The notes under the pieces: model-generated
What the model saw: only the letters and a program-made list of their open reading frames with translations
The model's database searches: none
Told to the model about the DNA's origin: nothing
Position numbers and translations under genes: made by a program
In this document: one piece after another, positions 42,938-52,162 of the stretch
Numbering within the stretch: position 1 is the first letter of the stretch
How the letters are laid out: each line of letters opens with the position of its first letter
NCBI RefSeq assembly: GCF_014884385.1
Contig: NZ_WKFH01000003.1
Coordinates: 2,016,001-2,080,000 of the forward strand
DNA: 64,000 bases
Origin: Phycobacter azelaicus
GTDB taxonomy: Bacteria; Pseudomonadota; Alphaproteobacteria; Rhodobacterales; Rhodobacteraceae
Direction of reading: 5' to 3'

Positions 42938-43645
42938 ATGAAAGATGTGGTTTTCAAAACCGAAGGCGTGACCAAGGTCTACGACACCGGTACGCAAAAG
43001 GTGCATGCCTTGGCCGGCGTGGATCTTGAGCTGCTCACCGGCGAGTTGGTGGTTCTGCTGGGTCCTTCGGGCAGCGGCAAGTCGACGCTTTTGAACATCC
43101 TTGGCGGGCTGGATCATGCCACCGACGGGCGGGTCTGGTTCCGCGATCAGGAACTCACCACGATGAATGATCGCGGGCTCACGCGCTATCGGCGCGATCA
43201 CGTCGGTTTTGTCTTTCAATTCTACAACCTCGTGCCCAGCCTCTCGGCCTGGGAGAACGTGCAGCTGGTGACTGATGTGGCCCGAAACCCGATGCCGCCC
43301 GAAGAGGCGCTGAAGGAGGTCGGCCTGGGCGCCCGTATGGATCACTTCCCGGCGGAGATGTCAGGCGGCGAGCAGCAGCGCGTTGCCATCGCCCGCGCCA
43401 TCGCCAAACGCCCCGAGATCCTTTTGTGTGATGAGCCCACGGGCGCGCTCGACAGCAAGACCGGCGTGCAGGTGCTGGAGGCGCTGCAACGGATCAATGA
43501 AACGACCGGCACCACCACTGTTGTCATCACCCACAATGCCGCGATCCGGCAGATGGCGCATCGGGTGATCTGGTTCCAGGACGGCAAGATTCGGCTGGTG
43601 GAGGAAAACGACACCCAACTCGCCCCGTCCGAGATCGAGTGGTAG
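42938..43645 (+). CDS. MacB/LolD-type ABC ATPase
   Basis: A 235-residue ATPase of the mechanotransmission group. Walker A is GPSGSGKST near residue 43, the Q-loop sits in [19 protein letters not shown], which is typical of LolD/MacB, the signature is [17 protein letters not shown], Walker B is [12 protein letters not shown] and the switch His is in VITHN. ATG 42938 is preferred over GTG 42932 from the GAGAGG spacing. It opens a three-gene operon with an FtsX-type permease and an HlyD-type adaptor. Confidence 0.92.
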   Translation: MKDVVFKTEGVTKVYDTGTQKVHALAGVDLELLTGELVVLLGPSGSGKSTLLNILGGLDHATDGRVWFRDQELTTMNDRGLTRYRRDHVGFVFQFYNLVPSLSAWENVQLVTDVARNPMPPEEALKEVGLGARMDHFPAEMSGGEQQRVAIARAIAKRPEILLCDEPTGALDSKTGVQVLEALQRINETTGTTTVVITHNAAIRQMAHRVIWFQDGKIRLVEENDTQLAPSEIEW

Positions 43646-43649
43646 GGAG

Positions 43650-46013
43650 ATGGAGGCGCTGGATCTCAAGCTCCTGCGCAGCTTTCGCCGCCTCTGGGCG
43701 CAGGCACTGGCGATTGCGCTGGTGCTGGCCTGCGGGGTGGCGATCCTTCTGATGGCCTTTGGCATGGAGCGGGCGCTTGGCGATACCCGTGATGCCTATT
43801 ACGAGCGCAACCGTTTTGCCGATGTCTTTGCCAGGGCAACCCGAGTGCCCGATCACGAGATGGGCCGGATCCTGGCCATTGATGGCGTACGCGCGGGTGA
43901 AGCGCGCGTGGAGCACTACGCGATCCTCGATTTGCCGGGCAAGGTGGAGACTGTCACCGGACTGGTTCTGTCCTTGCCGGTGAATGGCGGGCCGGTGCTG
44001 AACGTGCCGCTGTTGCGATCAGGGCGCATGCCGGATGCCGATGCTTCGGACGAGGTTCTGCTCAACGAACCCTTTGCCGAGGCCAATGGCCTTGCGCTGG
44101 GCGACAGGTTCAGCGCCAATCTTGATGGCAACCGGCGTGAATTCCGTGTCACTGGCACCGTTTTGTCGCCCGAGTTCATCTATACGCTTGGTCCCGGCGC
44201 GCTGATGCCGGACAACGAAACCTTCGGTATTCTTTGGCTACCTGAGCGTGTGGCCGAGGCCGCGTTCGACATGCAGGGCGCCTTCAACAGCCTGTCGGTC
44301 AAGCTCGATCCCGCTGCCCGGGCCGAAGAGGTGATCGACCGCATCGACGACATACTCGCGCCCTATGGGGGACTTGGCGCCCATGGGCGGGATCTGCAGC
44401 TTTCGGACAGTTTCATCGACGCCGAGCTCAAGCAGCTGCGCAACACCGCCCTGATCCTGCCGCCGATCTTCTTTGGTATCACCGCCTTTCTGGTCAATAT
44501 GGTGATCGGGCGGATCGTCCTTCTGGAGCGTAGCGAGATCGGACTTCTGAAGGCGCTGGGCTATTCCAACGCCGAGGTTTGCCTGCATTATCTGATGCTG
44601 GCGGGGCTGATCGCCTGCCTTGGCGTCTTGATCGGCTGGGCGGCGGGCAGTTGGCTGGCACGAGGTCTGGCGCAGATATATGCACAGTTCTACGAATTTC
44701 CCTATCTGATTTTCCGCACGCCGCTGGATGCCTACGGGCTTTCCGGGGTGTTGGCGCTGGCGACCGCAGGCCTTGGCGCGGCCCAAAGCGCACTGGCTGT
44801 GGCGCGTCTTGCTCCGGCGGTGGCCATGTCGCCGCCCGCGCCGCCCCGTTTCAAGCGCAATTTCATCGACCGTCTCCTGACCCGGCTCGGCCCCTCGCAG
44901 GCGGTGATGATGGTGCTGCGCAGCCTCGTACGCTGGCCGATCCGGTCCGGCCTCAGTATTCTGGGTCTGTCGCTTGCGGTCTCGGTGTTGGTGGCCTCCG
45001 GCTTTTTCCAGGACGCGCTCGATGAGATGGTAGAGACCTCATTCTATCAGGCCAATCGGCAGGACGCGGCGCTGATCTTCTCCCCCGAGATCCCCGAAAC
45101 CGCCCTTGCGGATGTGGCCAACCTGCCGGGGGTGATCCGGGCCGAAGGGCAATTCTATCAGGCCGCAGTCTTGTGCAATGGCCACCTGAGCAAGGATGTT
45201 TCGATCGAGGCGCGGCGCCCCGGAGCCGATCTTGCCCGCATTCTGGACGCCGATGCTCGTGTGGTGGAGCCACCTGCCGGGGGTATACTGCTGTCGGAGC
45301 GGCTGGCGGACCAGCTGGCGGCGCAGCCCGGTGACATCATCGAGGTCGAGCTCAAAGGCGGGCGGAACGAGACGCATCAGGTGCGTGTCTCGGGCATCGT
45401 GCGTCAGTATTTCGGCCTTGGCGCCTATATGGAGCTGGACAGCCTCAGCGCGTTGCTGCGGCAGGCGCCGCGCGTGACCACGGCGCATTTGCGGCTGGAT
45501 CAAAATTCCCTGCCCGAGCTGCATGCGCTCCTGAAGGAGACGCCCTCGCTGAGTGGTCTGTCGATGATGACCGAGATCCGACAGTCGTTTCGCGACACCA
45601 TCCGCCAGAACGTCATCATCATGACCACCGTCTATAGCGTCATCGCGGTGCTGATCACGGTGGGGGTGGCCTATAACGGCGCCCGCATCCAGATGTCTGA
45701 GCGCGCGCGCGAGCTGGCCAGTCTGCGCATCCTCGGGTTCACGCGGGCGGAGGTCTCTTTCATTCTGGTGGGTGAAACCATGCTTCTGGCGCTTCTGGCG
45801 CAGCCGGTGGGGTGGCTGCTGGGGGCGGGGATTGCGGGGCTTCTGGCAGAAACCTCTGCCAATGATCTTTATTCGATACCATTGGTGCTGAAGCCTGCGG
45901 GCTTTGCCACGGCGAGCCTTGTGGTGCTGGGGGCGGCGCTGATTTCGGTGCTGGTGGTGCGGCGGCGGCTGGACAGGCTGGATCTGGTCCAGGTCATGAA
46001 AACGCGGGAGTAG
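43650..46013 (+). CDS. FtsX-type ABC permease, duplicated
   Basis: The 787-residue membrane protein has an N-terminal helix and a large periplasmic domain, then three helices (residues about 275-385). A second periplasmic domain follows, then three more helices (about 660-780). Both C-terminal helical bundles show FtsX features (ERSEIGLLKALGYSNAEVC; ERARELASLRILGFTRAEVS). This doubled layout is found in macrolide-exporter and lipoprotein-extraction permeases. It works with the ATPase 4 bp upstream and the adaptor 7 bp downstream. The exported substrate is unknown. Confidence 0.88.
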   Translation: MEALDLKLLRSFRRLWAQALAIALVLACGVAILLMAFGMERALGDTRDAYYERNRFADVFARATRVPDHEMGRILAIDGVRAGEARVEHYAILDLPGKVETVTGLVLSLPVNGGPVLNVPLLRSGRMPDADASDEVLLNEPFAEANGLALGDRFSANLDGNRREFRVTGTVLSPEFIYTLGPGALMPDNETFGILWLPERVAEAAFDMQGAFNSLSVKLDPAARAEEVIDRIDDILAPYGGLGAHGRDLQLSDSFIDAELKQLRNTALILPPIFFGITAFLVNMVIGRIVLLERSEIGLLKALGYSNAEVCLHYLMLAGLIACLGVLIGWAAGSWLARGLAQIYAQFYEFPYLIFRTPLDAYGLSGVLALATAGLGAAQSALAVARLAPAVAMSPPAPPRFKRNFIDRLLTRLGPSQAVMMVLRSLVRWPIRSGLSILGLSLAVSVLVASGFFQDALDEMVETSFYQANRQDAALIFSPEIPETALADVANLPGVIRAEGQFYQAAVLCNGHLSKDVSIEARRPGADLARILDADARVVEPPAGGILLSERLADQLAAQPGDIIEVELKGGRNETHQVRVSGIVRQYFGLGAYMELDSLSALLRQAPRVTTAHLRLDQNSLPELHALLKETPSLSGLSMMTEIRQSFRDTIRQNVIIMTTVYSVIAVLITVGVAYNGARIQMSERARELASLRILGFTRAEVSFILVGETMLLALLAQPVGWLLGAGIAGLLAETSANDLYSIPLVLKPAGFATASLVVLGAALISVLVVRRRLDRLDLVQVMKTRE

Positions 46014-46020
46014 ATGAACG

Positions 46021-47229
46021 ATGCTGAGAACACGCACAGTTGTCATGGCCGGATTGGCTTTGCTGGTGACAGGAACGCTGGGCTATGTTGCGATGCGCCC
46101 TGAACCGGTGGCGGTGGACCTGCACGAAATCGGGCGTGGACCTTTGCAGGTGACGGTCAATGCCGATGGAAAGACCCGCATCCGCGAGATCTATGATGTC
46201 TCAGCCCCGATCACGGGAACCGCGCAGCGCGCGCCGGTGCGGGTTGGGGATGCGGTGACAGAAGGCGAGACCGTGGTTGCCGTTCTGGAGCCTGCTGCCG
46301 CCACTCTCCTGGATGCGCGCAGTCGTAGCCAGGCCGAGGCCGCCGTGCGCGAGGCCGAAGCGGGGCTTGCGGTGGCGCGTAGCAAGATGCGCCAGGCCTC
46401 TGAAACGCTGACCCTGTCGGAAAGTGAATTCCGCCGCGCCGATACGCTGGTGCAGCGGGGGGTGGTGTCGAAAACCCGACTCGAGGAACTGGAGCAGCGG
46501 CTGCACATCGACCGCGCGGCGATGACTGCTGCGGTCTCGGCGCTGGAAATGGCTAAGGGTACGCTGGATCGTGCCCGCGCTGCATTGATCGAACCCGGCG
46601 CGCCGGGGGCGGGCAGCAGTTGCTGCCTGACCGTGATGGCGCCGATGTCGGGTCAGGTGCTGACGGTCGATGTGCTGAGTGAGCAGACGGTGCTGGCGGG
46701 CACCCGGCTGATTTCCCTTGGAGATCCCAGTGATCTTGAGATTGTCGCCGATCTTCTGTCCACGGATGCCGTGCGGCTGCAGGAGGGAGACAGGGCCATA
46801 GTCGAACGCTGGGGCGGCGATCAGGACCTCAGCGCCCGTGTGCGGCGGATCGAGCCTGCGGGCTATACCAAGGTGTCGGCCCTTGGCATCGAAGAGCAGC
46901 GCGTGGATGTGATCCTGGATCTGACCTCTCCGCCTGAGGATTACGCTGGGATGGGCGATGGCTTTGCCGTCTTCCTGCGCATCGTCGAATGGGAAAGCGA
47001 TGATGTGCTCTCCGTCCCCTTGAGCGCGGTGTTTCGGCATGGCGCCGACTGGGCGGTTTTTGTCGAAGCGTCAGGTCTGGCGGAGCGCCGGATCATCACG
47101 CTTGGCCGCCGCAACGATCACAATGCCGAGGTGCTGGAGGGGCTGAACCCCGGTGATCGGGTGATCCTGCATCCTTCGGATCAGATAAGTGTTGGCACTC
47201 TGATCGAGCGACGCCCTGAAGAGATCTGA
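46021..47229 (+). CDS. Periplasmic adaptor (membrane fusion protein), HlyD/MacA-like
   Basis: A 402-residue adaptor with an N-terminal anchor helix (residues 5-22). The lipoyl half (VSAPITGTAQRAPVRVGDAV) is followed by a coiled-coil hairpin (about residues 95-190, ARSRSQAEAAVREAEAGL and on). The second lipoyl half (LTVMAPMSGQVLTV) and beta-barrel domains come next. A Cys-Cys pair (SSCC) sits directly before the second lipoyl strand, which is unusual. It completes an efflux system with the two preceding genes, probably using an outer-membrane channel encoded elsewhere. Confidence 0.88.
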   Translation: MLRTRTVVMAGLALLVTGTLGYVAMRPEPVAVDLHEIGRGPLQVTVNADGKTRIREIYDVSAPITGTAQRAPVRVGDAVTEGETVVAVLEPAAATLLDARSRSQAEAAVREAEAGLAVARSKMRQASETLTLSESEFRRADTLVQRGVVSKTRLEELEQRLHIDRAAMTAAVSALEMAKGTLDRARAALIEPGAPGAGSSCCLTVMAPMSGQVLTVDVLSEQTVLAGTRLISLGDPSDLEIVADLLSTDAVRLQEGDRAIVERWGGDQDLSARVRRIEPAGYTKVSALGIEEQRVDVILDLTSPPEDYAGMGDGFAVFLRIVEWESDDVLSVPLSAVFRHGADWAVFVEASGLAERRIITLGRRNDHNAEVLEGLNPGDRVILHPSDQISVGTLIERRPEEI

Positions 47230-47235
47230 CCGGGT

Positions 47236-48732
47236 CTATTCCAGGTCCTTGGCGAAGGTCTCGATCAGCTTGTGTTTGAGGATCTTGCCGGTCGGGGCGG
47301 CGGGCAGTTCCAGCGTCAGCACCACGTGCGAGGGGCGTTTGTAGGCCGACAGCCGATCCGCCACATGGGCCTTGAGCGTGGTCTCATCAGTGGCGTCCAG
47401 AGCCGTCACCTGCACAAAGGCCAGCACCTCTTCATTGCCATCCAGCTTGCGGCCCACAACGGCGCTTTGGACCACGGCGGGGTGATCGTTGAGCGCGGCC
47501 TCCACCTCTTGCGGGTAGACGTTGAAGCCAGAGCGAATGATGATCTCCTTGCTGCGGCCAACGATATGCAGGCGGCCCTGTTCGTCAAAGCGGCCAATGT
47601 CGCCGGTGCTGAGCCAGCCTTCAGCGTCGATGGTTGTACGAGTCGCTTCCGGGTTGCGGTAGTAGCCAACCATCACGTGTGGGCCGCGGGCCTCTATCTC
47701 ACCGGTTTCGGCGCCTTCCTTGATGCGCACCTCGGTGCCGGGCAGGGCGGTGCCGACGCTGGTATCGGGATCGCCGATGGCATTTGTCGTGGCGGAAAGG
47801 CCGGCGGTGCATTCGGTCATGCCATAGCCGTTCTGCAGGGGCAGGCCATAAAAGGCCTCCGCCTCGCGCTTCCAGGCAGGATCCAGCGGAGCGGCGCCCG
47901 AAGAGACATAGCGCAGCGCTGCGCCTTCAAGTTTTGCAACGCCTTGCGCGCGGGCGTGCTGCATCAAGAGCGCGTGCATCTGCGGCACGGCGGGAAGAAT
48001 GGTGACGCCATCCTGCAAGGCGTCGAACAGCGCCGCCGGAGAGAACCGCGCCTGCAGGCGCACAGCGGCACCTGCGCGGGTCGAGGCCACGATCATCGAA
48101 GCCAGGCCAAAGACATGGGTGATCGGAAGGCCGCCATAGACCTGATCGCCGGGCTTGATCCCGCGCAGATTGGCCGAGGCCAGCCCGGCAAAAAGAAGGT
48201 TCGCATGGCTCAGCATCACGCCCTTCGGATCGCCCGTGGTGCCGGTGGTATACAGCATAACTGCAATCTGCTCGGGACCTTGCTGCACTGGCTCGGGCGC
48301 GTTGTGTCCTGGCGTCACGATGGCGACCTGACCGTAAAGACCATAGCGGCTTTGCGCGCCGAGGCGCTTGGCATGGGCGGTTGCCTCACTCGAGGCGGCG
48401 GAGGTCAGCACAATGGCGCGGGGTTTGGCGTGGTCGGTCACACGGGTGATTTCATCGGCGCTCATCCGGGCATTGATTGGCACCGCCCAGGCATCGATGC
48501 AGCTGCAGGCAAAGAGGAAGGCGACGGTCGCGATAGAATTTTCCGAGACGATCAGCACCCGGTCGCCGGGCTGAACGCCTTCGGCCAGCAGGTCTGCCTT
48601 GGCCTCTTTGATGGATTGTTTCAGCTCGCCATAGGTGATGGGGCGCCCGTCGAAATCCAGAAAAGCAAGGGCATCGGGTGTCGTGGTTGCCCAGCGGCCG
48701 ACTGTTTCGTGAATGCGGGTGTAGGTGGTCAT
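47236..48732 (-). CDS. Class I AMP-forming acyl-CoA synthetase
   Basis: The 498-residue ligase has the P-loop LYTTGTTGDPKGVMLSH, NGYGMTEC, STGDIGRFDEQGRLHIVGRSKEIIIRSGFNVYP and the catalytic Lys in PTGKILKHKL. It differs markedly from the other ligase in the window and is closer to 4-coumarate- or medium-chain-type enzymes. It lies 54 bp downstream of the PaaI thioesterase gene on the same strand. An IclR-type operator lies before that thioesterase, so the pair is probably an IclR-controlled acid-activation unit. Confidence 0.9.
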   Translation of the reverse strand: MTTYTRIHETVGRWATTTPDALAFLDFDGRPITYGELKQSIKEAKADLLAEGVQPGDRVLIVSENSIATVAFLFACSCIDAWAVPINARMSADEITRVTDHAKPRAIVLTSAASSEATAHAKRLGAQSRYGLYGQVAIVTPGHNAPEPVQQGPEQIAVMLYTTGTTGDPKGVMLSHANLLFAGLASANLRGIKPGDQVYGGLPITHVFGLASMIVASTRAGAAVRLQARFSPAALFDALQDGVTILPAVPQMHALLMQHARAQGVAKLEGAALRYVSSGAAPLDPAWKREAEAFYGLPLQNGYGMTECTAGLSATTNAIGDPDTSVGTALPGTEVRIKEGAETGEIEARGPHVMVGYYRNPEATRTTIDAEGWLSTGDIGRFDEQGRLHIVGRSKEIIIRSGFNVYPQEVEAALNDHPAVVQSAVVGRKLDGNEEVLAFVQVTALDATDETTLKAHVADRLSAYKRPSHVVLTLELPAAPTGKILKHKLIETFAKDLE

Positions 48733-48786
48733 GGCAAGTGTCCAGTCTTCATCAAATGTCGTACGAGGCGCTGTGTTTGCCCTGTC

Positions 48787-49218
48787 TTAGCTCTGTGGCA
48801 GCCGCTCGGTCGGAACGCGGCGGAAGACCCCGTTCGAGGTGGCGATCAGCGTGCCGTCTTCAGCCTCCAGCCGGGCCGCGATGAACAGCGTGCTGCGCCC
48901 GCCGCCGGTGATCAGCCCTGTTGCCGTTACCCGGCCGCTGCGTGCTGGCGCGATGAACTGCGTGGTCAGAGAGATCGTGAGGAAAGGTGCGCGGCCCGTT
49001 GGATCTACGCTCATCGATCCTGTGGCGCCGCTGGCGCTGTCCAGCATCGTTGTGGCGATACCGCCATGCAGCACCCCATGGCGGTTCAGGTGGCTGTCAT
49101 TCAGATCCAGCCAGCACCGCGCGCCGCCGTCGCCTGCACTGTTGCTCACGTCCAGCACATAGCCGATGAGACGCTGCGGGCCGGTTTCACCTTGTATGAT
49201 CAGATCTTGTGAGGACAT
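48787..49218 (-). CDS. PaaI-family hotdog thioesterase
   Basis: The 143-residue hotdog-fold acyl-CoA thioesterase starts at ATG 49218, with AAGGAG before it. The PaaI signature is NRHGVLHGGIATTMLDSASG, in which the HGG and Asp positions are intact. It probably clears stalled aryl- or acyl-CoA esters formed by the neighbouring ligase. Its promoter region carries the AATTCCAC-TAT-GTGGAATT palindrome, shared with the TRAP operon. Confidence 0.88.
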   Translation of the reverse strand: MSSQDLIIQGETGPQRLIGYVLDVSNSAGDGGARCWLDLNDSHLNRHGVLHGGIATTMLDSASGATGSMSVDPTGRAPFLTISLTTQFIAPARSGRVTATGLITGGGRSTLFIAARLEAEDGTLIATSNGVFRRVPTERLPQS

Positions 49219-49314
49219 CAGTTGCTCCTTTGGTCCTGCGGTGCCTGCGCCGAAGGGGCTGCGGGGCGCACAGTCGTTTTCGCGGCACCATAACAAGGGG
49301 CACTGATGTTTCAA

Positions 49315-49345
49315 CTTATAAAATTAAATTCCACTATGTGGAATT
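49315..49345 (-). promoter_or_regulatory. IclR-type operator overlapping the thioesterase-ligase promoter
   Basis: AATTCCAC-TAT-GTGGAATT (49327-49345) is a perfect 8-3-8 inverted repeat. On the minus strand its TTCCAC is followed after 17 bases by TATAAG (49320-49315), which could serve as -35 and -10 boxes. A near-identical site lies before the TRAP operon. Confidence 0.65.
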
Positions 49346-50168
49346 AACCGCGTTGAACGAGGGCCGGACTTTTGCCGGTCATCCGCTCCAGGGTCCGCAC
49401 CGCGGCCTGTAATTTCGGGCCGACCTCGGTCTCCATTCGTTCATGGGTCAGCATCTGTGGTGTTGCTCCACAGGTAAAGACGACAGGTTCGTCAAATTCG
49501 TGGCTGCGGAAGGGCACAGACACCGCATTTACGGTGCTGGCATAGCGCAGTCCCTTGCCCGCGATCACGAACCCGCGTGCCACGAGCTGGGAATAGGCCT
49601 CCTCGCGCAGGTCGCTGACCGTGACCTCGGCGCCCTCCACTTCGGGTCCGTAAGTGTCGAGATAGGCAGAGAACTCCCGGTCAGATTGGGCTGCCAGCTG
49701 CGCTTGTCCCGAAGACGAATGGGTGAGCGGAATGCGGTGGCCCACCTCGAGCCAGATCGATGACGCCTGATGCGGACGCCAAGTCTTGGTCAGGAGGATC
49801 TTCTGCTCGTCCCGGACCCCGATCAGCACCAGCGTGCCGGTCTCATCGGCCAGCGGCTGCATGATGTCCGTTGCCGTATCCACGAAAGAGACAGAGGCAG
49901 ATGCCACGTTCCCCAGAGCCAGAAGGGCGGGCCCCGGCCGATAGCGATCATGCCGGTGCCCGTGCGACAGGTAACCCAGTGCCTGCAGCGTGAAGGTCAG
50001 CCGCGAGACGGTTGATTTGGGCAGGCCGGTACGCTCGGACAGTTCCTGATTGCTGAGCCCGTCGTCGCTGGGACGAAAGGCGCGCAGAACGCTCATCCCA
50101 CGCGCCAGGGTGGTGGCAAACCGGCGATCCGTCGGAGCTTCGTTGGCCATGTCTGTGGTTCCCGTCAT
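49344..50168 (-). CDS. IclR-family transcriptional regulator
   Basis: A 274-residue regulator. The N-terminal winged helix-turn-helix reads LSNQELSERTGLPKSTVSRLTFTLQALGYL. The C-terminal IclR effector domain includes GNVASASVSFVDTATDIMQPL, SSSGQAQLAA and YASTVNAVSVPF. The start is ATG 50168, or 50150 with a slightly better ribosome site. It lies between the thioesterase-ligase pair and the TRAP transporter. Both are preceded by the same palindrome, so it probably regulates both. The effector is likely the TRAP substrate or its CoA ester. Confidence 0.88.
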   Translation of the reverse strand: MTGTTDMANEAPTDRRFATTLARGMSVLRAFRPSDDGLSNQELSERTGLPKSTVSRLTFTLQALGYLSHGHRHDRYRPGPALLALGNVASASVSFVDTATDIMQPLADETGTLVLIGVRDEQKILLTKTWRPHQASSIWLEVGHRIPLTHSSSGQAQLAAQSDREFSAYLDTYGPEVEGAEVTVSDLREEAYSQLVARGFVIAGKGLRYASTVNAVSVPFRSHEFDEPVVFTCGATPQMLTHERMETEVGPKLQAAVRTLERMTGKSPALVQRG

Positions 50169-50185
50169 AGTTGGTTCAGACCGGA

Positions 50186-51526
50186 TTACATCATTGAGTT
50201 CGGTAGAAGCAACGAAATCGCGGGGAAGACCATCAGAAGGATCAATACGATCACGTCCACGGACAAAAACCGTGCGATGCCCGCAAAGATCCGGTCGATA
50301 GGGGCATCCTTGCCGACCACATTGGCGATGACAAAGACATTGAGGCCGACGGGCGGGGTGATCAGGCCGATTTCCAGCAGCTTGATGACCACGACGCCGA
50401 ACCAGATCAGGTCCATCCCGTAGGTCTCCACCAGCGGCACCATCAGCGGCAGTGTCAGCACCATGATCCCGATGGGGTCAAGAAACATGCCGAGCAGCAG
50501 GTAGATCAGCGCAATCGACAGCATCAGCCAGAATACGGAGAGCTCAGCCGCGGTGACGGTATCGACGATGGCCGGGGCCACGCCGGTCAGGGCGACAAAG
50601 GCAACAAAGATCTTGGCGCCCGCCGCAATGAAGAAGATCGAAGCGGTTTGCAGGCAGGTTTCGCGGAAGGCCTCCCAGATCGAGGTGAGCGTAAGCTTGC
50701 GCTGGGCGATGCCGATGAGCACGGCGGCGCTGAGGCAGACGGCGGCCGCTTCGGTTGCGGTGAAGATGCCGCCATAGATGCCACCGATGATTACCAGGAA
50801 CAGCACCAGCGCGGGCCAGGCCAGAAGGGCGGCGCGGAACCGCTCGGCGTAGGTGATCTCGCTCGTGTCAACGGGGGCCGAGGCGGGATCGCGCTTGACC
50901 CAGATGAAGATTACCAGGACGAAGCCCGCCAGCGTCAGAAGGCCCGGCAGGATGCCCGCAACGAACAGTTTGTTGATCGAGGTCTCGGTAAAGATGCCGT
51001 AGATGATGAACAGAACGCTGGGCGGGATCAGCGATCCCAACGTGCCGCCCGCTGCGACCGATGCGGTAGCAAGGCGATTGTCATAGCCCATCCGCAGCAT
51101 TTCCGGCGTGCAGATCCGCCCCATGGTCGAAGCGCAGGCGATCGACGATCCGGTGATGGCAGAAAACCCGCCACACCCCATGACCGATGCCATTGCAACG
51201 CCGCCCGGAACCGCTGACAGCCAGACCCGCGCCGCATAATAGATGCGGGTGGTGATATCGGCCTTGTAGGCGATATGCCCCAGCGCGATGAACAGCGGGA
51301 TCATCGACAGATCGTAGGAGTGGATGAGGTCGAAGGAGTTGGAAAACACCATCGACGTGGTGGCCTTGAGCGCACGCTCGGGCATGAAGGTCCCTGTGCG
51401 GAAGGCGAAAATGCAAAAGGTGCCCACGGCGGCAACGCCCGCAAGGGTGAAACTGATCGGCACGCGCAGCGCCAGCAGGATAAGAACGGCGGCAAAGGCA
51501 ATCAGCCCGATTGTTGAGGCGTCCAT
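50186..51526 (-). CDS. TRAP transporter large permease (DctM type)
   Basis: The 446-residue permease has about 12 helices and the DctM signatures SMIPLFIALGHIAYKADITTRIYYAARVWLSAVPGGVAMASVMGCGGFSAITGSS and PPSVLFIIYGIFTETSINKLFVAGILPG. It uses a sodium gradient to import an organic acid captured by the binding protein. The start overlaps the small-permease stop. It is of normal length. Confidence 0.92.
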   Translation of the reverse strand: MDASTIGLIAFAAVLILLALRVPISFTLAGVAAVGTFCIFAFRTGTFMPERALKATTSMVFSNSFDLIHSYDLSMIPLFIALGHIAYKADITTRIYYAARVWLSAVPGGVAMASVMGCGGFSAITGSSIACASTMGRICTPEMLRMGYDNRLATASVAAGGTLGSLIPPSVLFIIYGIFTETSINKLFVAGILPGLLTLAGFVLVIFIWVKRDPASAPVDTSEITYAERFRAALLAWPALVLFLVIIGGIYGGIFTATEAAAVCLSAAVLIGIAQRKLTLTSIWEAFRETCLQTASIFFIAAGAKIFVAFVALTGVAPAIVDTVTAAELSVFWLMLSIALIYLLLGMFLDPIGIMVLTLPLMVPLVETYGMDLIWFGVVVIKLLEIGLITPPVGLNVFVIANVVGKDAPIDRIFAGIARFLSVDVIVLILLMVFPAISLLLPNSMM

Positions 51527-52038
51527 CAGTCCAAACCCTCGGCATGTTTATCGATAAAGCTGAAATCCCCTGCGCGGATCGCGCGAATATCCTGCACCAC
51601 CAGCACCAGAAGGCGCAGCCAGCATAGGGAAATCCCAATCAGGAAAACGAGGCGCCCCGGCCATTTCGGCAGCTCCAGATCACCATAGAAGAACCCGCCC
51701 GAAGTGAAGGTATGAGAGAACTCTCGCCCGCCTGCATAGATCAGCGGCATCAGCGCAAACAGCCCCACGAGCGAGCCAAAGACCGCCAGCCAGGCCTGCG
51801 TCCGGTGCGGCAGTTTGGCGGCGATGAACTCCACAGCGATATGGCTGCGCGCGAGCGTTGCAGCGGCCAAAGGCAGAACGATGGCCGCGACCATCAGCTC
51901 CCGCACGATGACGATAGTGTCGGGCAGGGCAAAGTTGAACAGGGCGCGCGAAACCACGCTGGCCGTGATCAACAGTCCCAAGGCGATGACAGCGGCCACC
52001 GCAAGGTTCAAGAGGAAGCTCTCCAGCGCTTTCAGCAT
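51526..52038 (-). CDS. TRAP transporter small permease (DctQ type)
   Basis: A 170-residue membrane protein with four helices. It has the DctQ features RALFNFALPDTIVIVRELMVAAIVLPLAAATLARSHIAVEFIA and a short C-terminal cytoplasmic tail. The stop overlaps the large-permease start. It lies 124 bp after the binding-protein gene, and that gap contains two strong hairpins. Confidence 0.9.
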   Translation of the reverse strand: MLKALESFLLNLAVAAVIALGLLITASVVSRALFNFALPDTIVIVRELMVAAIVLPLAAATLARSHIAVEFIAAKLPHRTQAWLAVFGSLVGLFALMPLIYAGGREFSHTFTSGGFFYGDLELPKWPGRLVFLIGISLCWLRLLVLVVQDIRAIRAGDFSFIDKHAEGLD

Positions 52039-52074
52039 TGGTTTCTCTTATCTGTCAGGCGGTTGGTAAAAGAA

Positions 52075-52153
52075 CAGGGGCGGCGCAAAGCCCGCCCCTG
52101 CAGGTGAGGTCCCCCTGGTGGCCAGGCCACCGGAGATGAGGAGGGGGGACCTC
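52075..52153 (-). terminator. Two hairpins between the TRAP binding-protein and permease genes
   Basis: CAGGGGCGG (52075-52083) pairs with CCGCCCCTG (52092-52100). GAGGTCCCCC (52106-52115) pairs with GGGGGACCTC (52144-52153), enclosing a further GGTGGCC/GGCCACC stem. There is no T run, so they probably protect or attenuate the message rather than stop it completely. That would give more binding protein than permease. Confidence 0.6.
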
Positions 52154-52162
52154 AAGTCTGGC

